A stretch of 64,000 nt of DNA from Coriaria nepalensis (Eukaryota > Streptophyta > Magnoliopsida > Cucurbitales > Coriariaceae): contig CP114482.1 of NCBI GenBank assembly GCA_027186245.1, positions 2,237,001 to 2,301,000 of the forward strand. The letters run 5' to 3'. The notes under the pieces were generated by a model, which was not told the origin of the DNA, ran no database searches, and saw nothing but the letters and a program-made list of their open reading frames with translations. Position numbers and translations under genes: made by a program. Below, piece after piece: positions 1 to 13,289 of this stretch. The stretch's first letter is position 1. The number at the start of each line of letters is the position of its first letter.

Positions 1-3000
1 AGTTCTGCACAAGCTATTTTTCAGGTGACTATGTTTTATTAAATTTCTGGTTCAAAGTATTTTACCAGTTGAGATTCCTTTGTTGACAAATCTTCTGTTT
101 ACATTTTGTCTTTGGTTCGATAAGAGTATTCTTACTGAGGGAGACATTTGTGCATCACAACTTAGAGCATCTTCAGAAGGCCTTGGTCTCTTAGCTCGCC
201 TTGGAAATGATATTTTTACTGCTAGAATGGCGAGTCTCCTTTCGGTTGTCATGTAGCACTCTCTCTATCTTCTTTACTCCCTAGCATCTCTGCCTAACGC
301 TTTCTCTGTGAACTTTTCTACTAAAAACAGACCAGGCTGCTGCTTGGCGACCTAACTGGAGTGACAGGATCAAACTATGCGGGATCAATTGCTCTTGCAC
401 TTGGTTGCATTCATCGCAGGTGATCATTGAACTTCTGTTTGATGATGGTCTTCTATTCTCTAAATCATGTTTTCTTCTCTTAAAGTTCGATTATTGAGAA
501 GTGATACGAAGGGGTGCAAGTGCTAAAAAAATACTTGCAAGCTCTAAAGGATCTTTTTTGAAATTTTCTTTTCATATTCTTAGTCATGCTCCTAGAAATT
601 AGGTTTATATCTTAGCCTGAACATATGAAACCTCCTGTCTCATATACCTTTTCTGCAGCGCAGGGGGAATGGCGTTGTCAACATTAGTTCCTGTGACCGT
701 GCGCTCAATCTCTTTACTGGCTAAAAGTTCGAATACTAGTCTACAGATCTGGTCTTTGCATGGACTTCTTCTGACTATTGAAGCTGCTGGATTGTCTTAT
801 GTATCTCATGTCCAGGTAATTTGATATCTTGTAATGAATTATCATTTTCAACCTCGATAGTTTCATATTGATGGAAATTTGGAGTTTAAACTTCCAATGG
901 GCTGTCAGGTGGAATCAAAGCCACAGATAGGTGTTGGGTGGGCAAATAGTGTACATGTTTTGTAAACTTAAACTCTGGGGGGAGATTGTACAAAGTCTTA
1001 TGCATATATCTATATAGGTATATACATATATAAAATAAATGGTGGGGGAAAATCAAGGGCAGTATGGGGTATCACCATATCTATATCTGTAGTCTTATTT
1101 GTAAGTTTTAAAAAAAAATTATTTTTTTTGGGCAAAGAGTAGGAACTTCAACTGTTAATTAGATTTTCCTATTTCTTGGACTGTCTTTGTGTGGACATTT
1201 TCCGTTTGTGCAATAAACAATTTGCAATTCTCAGTCACTCCAAACATTGTAGGAAAGCATAATTTCATCATTCATGGTTTCTGTTCCTCTATGTCACCTG
1301 ATACCCAAATAACTGTATTATGTGTTGGAATTGATTTGTTAAGGGGAAGAAAAAACAAGAAGAGGTTCTATACAAATTTCGTTGTGTAGTAAATATGAAA
1401 TAATTAATTTTATAAATTAGAGTGTTTCTCCACTTGGAAATTTGGATCTGCTGTTTCTCTGTCATTTAAAAGTTTGTTTCATACACAGTGGGAATACTAA
1501 TGTTCATGATGGCATGTTTGAGGAATTGTCCTCTCTTGGAATGAAATATATTTTTGATTTGACGATCATTTCACTTCTCCAGTCTCGAGCACATCGTGAA
1601 TTCATGGGCATTTACACCTCATATGAAACATTTATTAATTGTTGGTTGATATTATCTTCTTGAACTTGATCACTTAATTACAGGCAACACTTGGCCTTGC
1701 TTTGGATATTCTTCTATCTGAGGAGAATGGATTCTTTGACCTTCAACAAGGAGTTGCCCGGCTCATAAATGCTATTGTTGCTGTTCTTGGTCCTGAACTT
1801 TCCCCAGGCAGTATTTTCTTTTCGCGGTGCAAGGTATTGTCCTTTAGATGTTAAGTCCATAAACTTCTCGCATTTGAAATTATTATATGATGGCATTCTC
1901 CCATATTTGGAGCTGTAATTTTTTCCTTTCTTGATTTTAAATGTTCGATATAATTGATACATGCAATATTTTGTTTTAGTCTGTTGTTGCAGAGATAAGT
2001 TCATGGCAGGAAGCATCAACAATGCTCGAGTATGTTGGATACTGTTATTTGTTTTCTTTGTAATGATTATTGTGCTTTTATTACTTTGATTAGTTAATTA
2101 ATTATAATAATTAGTTTTGTTATTATTATTATTATTTTCTTTTCAGCTTTTTATATCTGTTTGTGGGCGTGAAAGAAAAATTTTAAACTATAGCCATATT
2201 TATGTTGGTCGAGCATCACAATGCTCTACTAACTAAACTATACCCAATTACCTTGAAAACTTTTGAAAACAAAGAAGCCCTCTGGGATTTACACAATAGC
2301 CATAGATGAGTTTTTGAAATCTTCTGTTTTAGTTTATTTTCGATAGGAGAAAGGAAGTATAATAGCTCATTCTGGCAGGAGTGTCGGATTTACACAACAA
2401 CTTGTTATCTTTGCCCCACAAGCTGTATCTGTGCACTCACACTTGCAAATCCTTCTACCGACTCTATTCTCAAAACAGGTTTTGTTCTCTGAACTTTGAG
2501 ATATACTTTTCAATTACAGAATTTGTGTCCACTTTTGATGTTACCACTCTCTCTCTCTCTCTATCTTTATTTGCAGCCAACTTTACGGCATCTAGCTGTT
2601 TCCACTTTGAGACATCTTATTGAAAAGGATCCGGTTTGTGCCACATCCTTTTTTTGGTAGATAAAATCCTCAATTCTAGTTGCCCCTTTTTTCTGACTTT
2701 TATTCTTACAGGTTTCCATCATTAATGAGCGGATAGAAGACAGCTTGTTTCATATGCTTGATGAAGAAACTGATTCCGAGTAATAGATTGAATGCAACCT
2801 TTGTATATTACCTTTGTGCTTTTTTCTAAATTCCTCTTATTAGGCATACTTTAAATGAGTAAATGCAATCGTTATAATATTATGACTTTGGTTTTTTCAA
2901 AAAAATTTCTATGAGGTATTAAAGCTATAATTTTTGTCATAGATTCTAAAGATTTATTTTATTTTATTTTATTTAAAAGCTTTTATCAATAGTTTTACCA

Positions 3001-6000
3001 TGCTTTGTATTAGCCTAATTTTTTCAGCACTTCTTTTCATAAAATTAAAAAAAATTAAAAAATAAAGAAAATTTGTGCAGTGACTTTATTAGTGCAGTGT
3101 TGTCATGCACTCTTTGTATTCATTCATTACCATAAGTCTGTTTCTTGTAGCATTGCAAATATGGTAAGGACTACAATTGTGCGACTGCTTTATGCATCAT
3201 GCCCCTCTTGTCCTTCTCATTGGATTTCAATATGCCGTGACGTGGTAAGCTCCTTTAGTTTCTCTTCTCTTTCTTTTTTCCTTTTTTTTTTTTTTCCTTT
3301 TTTCCTTGTTGGCCTCAAAGTCATTGAACTAAGTTCTCTGTTGTTATCTCAAGAAGCCTAAGATGGTGGTTTCGACATAGTTAATAAAGTGTAGGTGTTT
3401 AAGGTATACATTTTCTGGATGACATGGCTCAGTTTCTGCATATGATGATTAACATAGACTATCCTTACTTTTTAGGTATAGGGTTTGGAATTGTTTCGGC
3501 ATCTTTTGTACTATATCTGATGGTGTTCTTCCTTCTACCAGCCTCTCTCCTTTAGTTAAATTTATTGAAGCTCTAATCAAACAATTGCTGAAACATGTTC
3601 CAGGCTCTTGCTACCTCAACAAGGAGAAATGCCGATCTTAATGACAATGTTGAAGATGATTTTCCAAATCCTCCAAATGGTGCCAGAAGGCTGGACCTTG
3701 GAGATGATGATGATAGCATGGTTTCTAGCCATAAGGGAATTCCAATTCAAGGACATGGATTTGAAACTTCCAGTGTTATTCCTAATAGAGATAAGCATCT
3801 CAGATATCGAACCAGAGTATTTGCTGCTGAGTATGTGATTTGTTTTTTCTTTCTTCCTCATGAAGTTTTAAGTAAGTCTGGATGCACAGGATGCATGATC
3901 ACATGAGGATAGATATATATTATTTTTTAGATTGCCTCTACAGGAAATTTCTTAAAGGACCTCAATAATTTTTAGTCAAATTGTGAATTAAGGAACTAAT
4001 ATGTCATATAGGTGTCTCAGCCATCTACCTGATGCCGTTGGAAAGAATCCCGCCCATTTTGATATATCTTTGGCGAGGAATAAACCTGCTAATGGGTCTG
4101 CCTCTGGAGACTGGCTAGTCCTTCACGTGCAAGAACTGACATCACTTGCTTATCAGGTGCTAAATACAAAGCAAAATTACTCCCTTCTTGTAATTTTCTT
4201 GGGCCTAAATCCAGTTTGACAGTTTTTTTGTATTATTTGTAACAGATTAGCACAATCCAGTTCGAAAATATGCAGCAAATTGGTGTGGGTCTATTAAACG
4301 CGATTATAGACAAGGTAAGTTTATGGTCAAATGTAGATTGAATTTTTCCTTTTCTGTTTGTTATTCATTTTTGCTGACTGTCGAATATTTGAACATCTAA
4401 AAACTCTCCTTCATCTGGGAAGGGTGGCAGTTACAGTGCTCATTCAGTATTGGCTATTTTGTTTTCCTTTTACTCGTAACAATCTATATACTAAATTTGT
4501 ATTTTGTATGGTTAGGACTGGAGACGACTAAAAGGATTCTTCTAGTTATTAATTTGGACCGGTATACTTGCTTATGTAAACTAGATGTTCGTAGTGTATG
4601 GCTGATGGGCTCAATAGGTTTTCTAGAACCACAGTTGGCTTAAGTCATGTTAAATCCCAAAATTAGTCATGTTGCATGTACCAACTTAGATGCTCATGCA
4701 AAATGAAGGTTTATAGATTTTTGGTTCTTGTTATGTTGCAGGGGGTTTTTATGTATACAATTGACATAGTGTATAATTCTATGTCGTTCTTTGCCATGTT
4801 GACATAGTTCCTACATTCTACCCCATTAAACTATTTCACCAATACTGGAATCAAAATGTTAATACTATTGCTAGCAGTTTTTCAGATGTGGTAGCAAAAT
4901 GTTTGGCCTTGCAGTCTTTCTTAATGCCTCTCGTGGTATATTATAACTTAACACTGCCATGTTTGTTGTGATTGTGGAGTACAGTTTGAACAAGTTTCCG
5001 ACCCTGAGCTTCCAGGGCATCTTCTTATTGAACAGTATCAGGTATATGAAAGGGCCATTATTGTTGTATTTTTCTCCATGAAAGTTCAAAATACATGTGT
5101 GCAAGTTTTGACTCAGCACATGTCTCTGTGGTGGATTGCTCTATGCATTTTTTCACAACATTGTCATATAATGCTATTGCAATTTGAATAATAAGTTTTG
5201 AGTTTGAGTTTCATGATTTGATTTTGATAAATTTGGGTTTTATAATAGGCCCAGCTAGTTTCTGCAGTTCGTACTGCCTTGGACACATCGTCAGGCCCTG
5301 TTTTATTGGAGGCAGGGTTGCAGCTAGCTACTAAGGTTCAGTGAACCAACTATTTTTTTTCTCTGTTTTTTTTCTATTATTCAAATTGACATGGGGTTAT
5401 GTATTCTGAAAATTTTAGATTCTTACCAGTGGAGTAATTGGTGGTGATCAAGTAGCAGTCAAACGCATTTTTTCATTGATATCACGACCACTGAACGACT
5501 TCAAGGACCTTTATTATCCTTCATTTGCTGAATGGGTCTCTTGCAAGGTATATTCATACTCATTATTCTTTGATTACCTTTATTCCTGAAGGCTGTGAAG
5601 ATGTTAAGTCTGTTTTCTAATGTATTAATGATGAAACAGATCAAGATAAGACTTCTTGCAGCTCATGCCTCACTAAAATGTTATACATATGCATTTTTAA
5701 GGAGACACCAAAGTGAGATTCCAAAAGAGTATCTAGCATTGTTACCGTTGTTTTCAAAAAGTTCAAGCATATTGGGGAAGTATTGGGTCCAGGTTTTGAA
5801 GGACTACAGTTATATATGCATGTGCCTACATCTCAAGAAAACTGTGAGCATGATATATTATTCTCCACTATTGTGCTTTGTTCAATTGTTCAACTAGAAT
5901 GACTATTTTTCTTATCCTTTTCAACAAATTATGACAGTGGAGTTCATTTCTTGAGGGAATCCAATCACCTCTAATAATAGCAAAGTTGCAGCCTTCTTTG

Positions 6001-9000
6001 GAGGAATCTTGGCCAGTGATATTGCAAGCTGTGGCACTTGATGCTGTTCCTGTAAATCTTGATGGGAATGCATGTTCACCTAATAACAATATTTTAGGGA
6101 ACAATTTGTTATCTGGATATAGAATGGTTGAACTGGAATCTCAAGAATATCAGTTTCTATGGAGCTTTTCTCTTTTCGCTCTGTTTCATGGACATCATCC
6201 AAACCTCAGTAAACTAAAAATACCACAGGCAATCTCAAAGGCAAACCATGGAGGCATCTCACCAATTGAAAATTCAAATCCCCCTGGCGTGAAGTTTTAT
6301 GAAATTGTATTACCAGTGTTCCAGTTTCTATCAACTGAAAAATTTTGTAGTGCAGGTTTCCTTACTGTGGATACTTTCAGAGAACTTCTCCAGGTGGCAA
6401 TCTATCGCTTTTCCCGATATTATTATTTCTTCATATTTCTTTTTCTTTTAGGGATCGCTTTCTACTCTAGGATGTTGTAGAAACTATCGTCCCATGTTGA
6501 GAACCTATAGCCTACGAAATAAATATATAAATAATTTATAATTGGGTCTCTACACTCAACGCTAAATTAACCTAAACCCTTATGTGGTATCAGAGTGGCA
6601 GCCCACATATGTTTGGATTAGCTCCACCGCACCCATATAAATGTTAACTTTTTAGACTCAAAATACATGAAAGTTTTTGATCTAGCATGAGAAATCAATA
6701 TGTAAGTAATTAGGTCTCTTACTCATCACTTATTGGTTTTAAGTCGAAACTCCAATGTCTACAGATTCCTTGGACATATCTTCTCCATGCTTTCAAATAT
6801 AATAATTCTCTTTTTAGTACCACAGCAGATCTCATGTAATTTGTCAGAAAGCAATTGTTCTATTCAATATCCATTCATCATGAACAAAAAATCTGAACCA
6901 ATGCTTGGAAGTCTGATGTCCCTACCTCTCTATGCATAACACTGATGGTAAATGATGAGTTTGAGTCTTTTAATCACATTGATTTGATGCAGATTTTCTT
7001 TTACTACATATACTTGGATATATCGTGGAATTCTCTTGCAGTATCTGTGCTATCACAGGTAAAAGTTACCTGAGTTTTAGACCGACATCATTTCTTTAAT
7101 AGAAGTTAGCATTTGTGTAGCTCTGACATTGTACGCCTTACAGGGAAAGATGGCATGCTAACTAACAATTTTATCCTGTGTTTTTTATATAAGAATTTTA
7201 TTGTGTGACATTGTAATTGCAAATTTGTTGAATTTATATAAACCTAGGTGGTCTGTGCTATCTTCTAGATTTCTGCTTATCTACTTGTTAGTTAGCTACT
7301 TAGCTTCATATATATGAAATATACAGAGCTGTTTCGTTGGTCACACATTTGTGTTTCGGATCTAGAATTTTATTTTATTTTATTATTTTTCCTCTACCAG
7401 ATCATTCAGAACTGCCCTGTTTATTTTCTTCAAGCTGAAGAATTTTCATATCTGGCACTAGAACTTTGCCTGTCTTTCCTTTTCCGAGTGTCTCTGAGGT
7501 AATTCTGAGCGGTCAACACAACAGTTTGTTTACTTTTGCATTCAATCAATGAACTTCCGAAGCTAATAAGTAGTTCATTGCTTCACTTTTCAGTACCAAT
7601 GCCAAATCACCAGACCACCTAATTTGGGAGGATCTTGTATTGTCACTATTTGTCACAGCTAAAACACTCTTGGAGCATTTTGAACCTAAGGTGCATAAGA
7701 TGTATCCCTAATTAGATATTTCTGTGCTTTGAATTGATTTTCTGGTAATTGCTTCTAGGAACTATTGGACATGCTAATTTAATATTTGTAGCTTATCATT
7801 ATTGCTTATATCCAACTTATTGGGGGTGCAGAAACAACTAATATCTCCGCTGCTGGCATTCATTTTGGTTGGTTATAAGTTCATCTGGGATGCTTCAACA
7901 GAGTTCTACTTTTCCAAAGTTAATGATTTTATAAAGTCCTCCAGTCTGGTACTGAAAAACCATGTAGTAGGTAAATATCTGGACGGTTATAGCTTTCTTC
8001 GCATATACTTCAACCTGCTGATAAGAAAGAGTCGTTTTCGTAACTCTGACTACTTCAGTTTGAGTGGATTTGATGATAAATTTTGGTTGATCCAAGTCTA
8101 TTGATATTTTTGTTGCAGATAAATCCAAACTTGGTGATAATTGTATTCTTCACCTTAGGACAGTTTTTGGAACTTGTATAAATTTGGTATTGGATTTGTG
8201 CAAGGATTGTATTGAGGTCATTCATCTCCTCGAGAATAAAAGATCAGATATAAGGAAACTCCTTCATGCGAAGCTTGCTTTCTCACTTGAACAAAGTATA
8301 TCATTTGCCACATTGGCTCATGATATCCATTCTCTGGAGGAGGATAAAGAATTTGAACCTGTCTGTTTTTCTGTGCTCACATGTTGCACAAAATGTTTCA
8401 GAACTGTACTTTCTGATTCAAATGCACAGGTAATTAACTTTCCTAAGCATTGGCTGACTTTAGTGGTTATTTATAAATGACCAAGCATAGAAAGACAGAC
8501 TATCCAAATTTTTGGTCACACAGGTCCAAGCAATCGGGTTCCAAGTCTTAAAAGGAATGGTTAGGAGCCGTCCAAATGAAGACGATATGAGTTTCCTTAT
8601 GTTCTTTTCTGGGGAGCTAATTGGAGATATTTTCACTGTAATCCAAAAGACACTGGAAGTAATGATCTTTTCCCTCTTTTTCCTTTTCTAAATATTTTCC
8701 TTGAGATCAGTACAGATTACCTCTAGTTCCTGAAATTCATTATGTTCCATTTTGTTCCATAAAAAAACAGAAACGCATGACTAAAGAATCAGTGGCAATT
8801 GCTGGTGAGTGCTTGAGATTCTTTGTGCTTCTGCAAACCACGTCGAGAGATAGTGAATGTCAGAGAAATTTTATGACTCTACTTTTGGAAGCCATAGTCA
8901 TGGTTTTCTCAGCATCAGAAGATGGTTATTCTAAGGTTTGCCTAATTTGAATCATCAAATCATAATTATGTAGTATATATTCTCTTCTCTAGTCTCATAT

Positions 9001-10191
9001 CCAAACTCTTATACTGCAATATATTGACAGGAAGTTGTTGAGTTAAAAAGTGCCACCATAACACTTGTTTCTCATCTTGCTCAAGTTCCTTCCTCAGCAG
9101 TTCTCTTCAAGGAGGTCCTATTGTCACTACCTCTGATGCATCGCCAGCGACTTCAGGTGAATCTCTTTCATATTTCTCCAGAGTGTACAGTATGTTGAAT
9201 TACAAACTATAAGAGAAACAACCATCACATTGATCCTTCATTTGGATGGGTAACTCCTAGAATGTTCAGTGAATACGGTAATAAGATTCTAAACTGTTGC
9301 CCGCTATGTGTATTTTCAAAATATTATGTGGACCTTATTCAGATTCTGTTGACCTGTGCTGAAATTTGTGGGCCCAAACTGGATTTCAGTCTTTCTGGCA
9401 TTTGAAATGCATGACCAAGTGTTCTCCAAAGAGGGGGGGAAAAAAACACTTATCTGAATACTGATTTTACGATTCAGGGGGTAATCCGAGCTTCTGTTAC
9501 ACAAGACCAGAATCCAACGCAGACAAAGTTAATGACTCCATCATCCCTAGAGATTAAACTACCAGCTCGAGAGATCAGTAGGGAGAAGGCCTATTCACAA
9601 TCACCTGTCAAAATTGAATCTCAAAATGAGGATGTAATGGAGGATAATGAAGAAGAAGAAGAAGAAGAAGAAGATGATGATGATGATGATTGGGATACTT
9701 TCCAGTCTATTCCTGCTTCCACAAATGCTACAGTAACCGATTCAGAACCAAGCATTACTTCAGGATCTGTTTTGATTGAGAGCTCTAAAATCTCAGAAGG
9801 TAACAATGATCCAATTGAATTCACTTCTTCATCATATGTTAATGAAGTGAAGGAGATGAGTGAATTGAAACATGAAGGGGCCGGTAAAAAGGAAGCAACA
9901 TCTGTAGAACTGGATGATAATCATGAATCTCCCCAAAAAGAGGTACCATATGAGAAACCCGACCTGGAAAATCTTGGTGATACTGGAAGTGAAGTAATTG
10001 AAGTGGAAAAGGAACAAGAAACAAGTCAAGTAATTGAGCAAGTTCCATCTCATTTTGAACATTTTGATGATGAACAAGAAAAAGGAAGAGAAGGTTCGAT
10101 AGAGGAAACCCAGGAGGGTAAAAGTGAGCGGCCGGAAGAAAGAAGTCAAAAATCTAATGACCAAAAAGAGGAGATACAGATTGGAAACTAG
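1..10191 (+). CDS. SWEETIE: SWEETIE / HEAT repeat-containing protein 5 homologue, C-terminal part (5' end outside window)
   Basis: Twenty-seven exons join in frame with no stop: 1-24, 125-229, 331-419, 659-815, 1684-1833, 1980-2029, 2379-2478, 2577-2633, 2712-2779, 3151-3244, 3604-3830, 4012-4156, 4246-4314, 4985-5041, 5249-5335, 5419-5547, 5640-5843, 5938-6393, 6993-7058, 7401-7498, 7594-7690, 7832-7970, 8119-8429, 8524-8658, 8771-8935, 9031-9156 and 9478-10191. They give about 1372 residues, the C-terminal part of a roughly 2200-residue family. The protein is helical and HEAT-like (LGLLARLGNDIFTARM, ALGLALDILL) and ends in an acidic tail with a D/E run followed by DDWDTFQS, as in plant SWEETIE. 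Animal HEATR5 works with AP-1 and aftiphilin in endosomal sorting; Arabidopsis SWEETIE affects sugar and starch status. All introns are GT-AG except 230-330, which appears to start with GC. Family call is firm; function is inherited from the family. Confidence 0.9.
6495..6765 (+). mobile_element. TRIM-like mini LTR retrotransposon remnant in a SWEETIE intron
   Basis: Inside the intron 6394-6992, a stretch beginning TGTTGAGA (6495) is followed by a primer-binding-site-like TGGTATCAGAG (6585-6595), complementary to the initiator methionine tRNA 3' end. About 100 bases later (near 6687-6765) a diverged second copy of the first stretch appears: a GAGAA..AATA..TAAGTAATTAGGTCTC segment matching 6500-6550, then ACTCATCACTTATTGGTTTTAAG. 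Two short direct terminal repeats flanking only a PBS and a tiny interior is the TRIM layout. No coding sequence is present. The copies are diverged, so exact LTR ends and the target duplication are unsure. Confidence 0.55.
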
Positions 10192-11476
10192 GAAGTCTTG
10201 GGATTTTATTATGGATATTATAAGCTGTTTATTTCTGCTTCGGGTTTTGATTTTCCCTTGAGCAACAATGTATTTGTAATTTGAAATCTGTTTGCTGTGA
10301 TTTTGTTTATTTTTTGAAAAAAGTGATTTCATATCTACCAGTTTGGATGTGATTCATAATTACACGATGTTTTATTTTCAAAAGGATCATCAGTTTTAGT
10401 CTAATTAAGTCTTAAGATACAGTGATCTGCTCCCATTTTAAGTTGATAAATTCTTAGGAAGATTATGTTTAGAAAATGTCTACCTACTGTTACTTGACCT
10501 GTAGGTTCTGATATAAGGTTAGATATTTAGCTTTCAGAGTAGCATTTCACAAATGGCTCGAATTCCCTTAGAAGGAAGCTAGCCGATGGCTCGGCCTCCC
10601 GCTCTCTACCTAAACTACACAGGAAAGCTCCAAGCAAAGCTAATACCAAAAAACATAGAAGTTTTATAAGACCTCTCTATTTGTATGCTAAATCGATCGA
10701 TTTCAATACTCTTTTAGATTGATAAGAGGAAAATTGGTAAAATGTATCGAAGTTCGAATTTTATTTTACTTTATTTTTTATTAAATGAATCTATTATTTT
10801 AAATTTAAGAATGAAAAGAAAGGGAGGATCAACCGAGCTTCCATAGAACCGAAATCCGAGCTTCCATGCAACCGATTGAAGAGGAATCAAGCTTACATGA
10901 AACCAAGATCTAATGGCGGAGAGATTGCAGAGGAGAGAGAGCGAGAGAAAGAGATCGCAGATGAGAGAGGAAGGAGGGAGGGAGGGAGGGATGAGTTTGT
11001 GTAAAATTCTCAGGAGACCAGGATGGAGACTTGGAAATAAGGAACTGTCTCAACTATAGAAGTGGGCAGATCAGAATCCGGTATGTAATTCTTCTATTCT
11101 TTATTGTTAATTGTACTCGATTATGAAACTCCATGTCTGCAGCCCGATCTATTCTCCAAGCGTACTCATTAGATCTATTATCTGGCAGTATTAACTTAAT
11201 TTCCTCCTTGAACACCATCCCAATTTCATGTATCAATAGCATCCAGCCAATGCACGGGATAATTTAAAATTAATCGATAAGGCTTACACTTGCTTAACAC
11301 CGTCATGTTGACTAATAGGCTCCTCTCAAGGAAGCAATTCGTACGTTTTTCTGTCACTTCACTATTTCATTCGTTTTATCACAGATTTAAACATGGCAGT
11401 TCTGTAATCGATATTCAGTTCTTAAGTATGAATTAATGAGGTTGCATTTTCTCTTTTTTCTTTTTGCATTCGGTAG
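10192..11476. other. Intergenic region between SWEETIE and lectin fragment; 3' UTR and purine-rich DNA
   Basis: The first 100-150 bases are probably SWEETIE 3' UTR. No coding exon was recognised in the rest. A 20-base unit is directly repeated with two mismatches at 10833-10852 and 10856-10875 (CCGAGCTTCCAT..AACCGA). A GA/GGGA-rich tract runs from about 10917 to 10992. The missing upstream exons of the EUL lectin were looked for here and not found. Confidence 0.5.
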
Positions 11477-11649
11477 ATATGGTTGGTGGGTACAGAACTA
11501 TGAGGATAGTTAACAATATTCGCCTCAATGTCGATGCTTTGCACGGCGACAAAAAGTCTGGCGGTGTTCATAAGGGCGGCGCCACCGTAGTGCTTTGGGA
11601 CTGGAATAAAGGAGAGAACCAACTATGGAAGATCAATCCCTATGGTTAG
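11477..11649 (+). pseudogene. Orphan terminal exon of an EUL-domain (ricin B-like R40/EULS3) lectin
   Basis: An AG acceptor at 11475-11476 precedes an open exon reading DMVGGYRTMRIVNNIRLNVDA, then HGDKKSGGVHKGG and VVLWDWNKGENQLWKINPYG before a stop. This is the C-terminal third of the Euonymus-type lectin domain, which in EULS3-like proteins ends in a W-K-I-x-P-Y motif; these proteins bind carbohydrates and respond to stress. The upstream two thirds of the domain (the HWYKDEKYS region) cannot be found between 10192 and 11460, so I call it a gene fragment. The exon itself is undamaged, so it could have been captured by another transcript or left by a recent deletion. Confidence 0.7.
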
Positions 11650-12962
11650 ATTTCTTTCTGTGCATAAACTATTATTGATCAGAATCGGGGCCAAAAGAAG
11701 ATTTAAGTCTACAGTTTTCTTCAATCTGTAACAAGTCATTTTACCAATTGCCCTTCTCTCTACTCTTCCTTTTCTTCCAACTAATCCATCTCTCCTTTAA
11801 TGGTTGTATTTGCAGCAGCTTGAGCAGTGCTGTGATGCGTTAGCTCTGTGTTTATTCCGTAATATCCTTACCTGCGAGTGATGTCGTTCTGTTTGTTAGT
11901 GGCTGGCTTTCTGTGTATGTAATAATTTGTGTGTGAAATCAGGACATATATGTTTGGGTTAATGTCTCCTACCTTTGTTGTCGCTTTACATGCAAATACT
12001 TGGATATCTATTACCCTATGCTGCGAACTATGAACTGTGTGAAGCCACTGTAGACCATATGATTTCTTCGGCGTATAGATAACGTTGAAGGGTAATGAAT
12101 TCGTCAGGAAAGCCAAAATCAGAAGATGATTTCTTGAATAATGAAGGAATTTAAATTCCTTAAACAATTATCTTCACCAGTCTCTGCAACTCCTTCTTCA
12201 AATCCATGGCTCTTGTTTTCATGGCTTTCTTGATCATTTGAAAATGACCCACAACAGAAACAAAAATACCAGAAGAAATGGTCTTTTTGAAAATTGAAAA
12301 CTCACCCAACTGCCATAGCTACAATCTCTATCATTCTTTCTTGATCTTGTTTCTTTACTTTTCGAAGCAGCAAGTCCCTTTCCTTTCTCTTATTTTCTTT
12401 TCCTTTCTTTTCTTTACCGTGGGTTGGTGAAATGAAAGAAAGATCGAAGAAGAGAGGGATTCAAGCAGTTCCTTTCCTTGAAATATTAAGAGAAAATCTT
12501 ATAGAACAAAAAGAACCCATAATAAAATCCAAACTTTCAGTTTTAGTCGTCTTCTAAATTTACAGATTACCCAATGTATGAGGCGAGAGAGAGTGAGAAC
12601 GGTGGTGCAGAGAATTTGTCTGATGAAAATTCTGTGGTTGAAAAGTTAAATAAATAAAAAATAAAATTTAGTTTAAGTGTGGGAAAATAAAATAAAATAA
12701 AATATATTAGGTCAAATAAAAATAAAATAATAAACCATATAATTATAATGATGATCTACATTATCAATTTTAATAAATATTTTGAAATAAAGGGTGCATT
12801 CTAGTTTCTTTAAAATTTAGAGGCTATATATCCTTATTTTCTATACTTTATAGGCTTAATTATAATTTTCTGTTATTTTAGAGGCTAAATACTAGTTTAC
12901 ACTTTTTAAAATTTAGTGGTCATAATGCTGACAGTCCAGGTCTTTATTCGGGTTTGCAACGA
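11650..12962. other. Intergenic region, nothing recognised
   Basis: AT-rich with pyrimidine-rich tracts near 12380-12415 and A/T-rich DNA after 12640. Short open frames on both strands have no recognisable motif. Confidence 0.4.
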
Positions 12963-13289
12963 TGACGTGGCATGACGGTTTCGTAGGATACTTTCTCCAC
13001 ATTCCCAATACTTCCCGAGTATATATATCGTTATTCGCACCTGCTCTCCGATCCTCTCTGTGCTCAGCCTCGCTCTTCTCTAGTACCTACCTTCCGCTCT
13101 CCCATCGCCTCCGACGGTCGGAGACACGTCACCTTCTTAACTGGAGACATCCATTGTCATCACTAACGGTGAATTCTCTTTTTATTTATTTATTGTATCT
13201 TCTTTTTTGTTCTTCCTGCAACAATTTCGCGATTACTTTCCTTTCATCGATCTTTAGCATATGATCATTTCTGTGTAGCTTGAAGAGGT
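12963..13289 (+). promoter_or_regulatory. ATR3 promoter and 5' UTR
   Basis: A TGACGTGGC core (ACGT-type bZIP site) lies at 12963-12971 and a TATATATAT stretch at 13020-13028, about 260 bases before the start codon. A pyrimidine-rich leader follows. A plausible 5' UTR intron runs from the GT at 13169 to the AG at 13277-13278, leaving a short second leader exon before ATG 13290. Transcript ends are inferred. Confidence 0.45.

Noticed and set aside
3595..3906. Apparent stand-alone ORF starting with Met
   Set aside because: It is an internal SWEETIE exon (3604-3830) read through into its intron.
9621..10332. Minus-strand open frames opposite the SWEETIE last exon
   Set aside because: Ser-rich and low-complexity translations are mirror images of the acidic coding exon; no motif or start context supports them.
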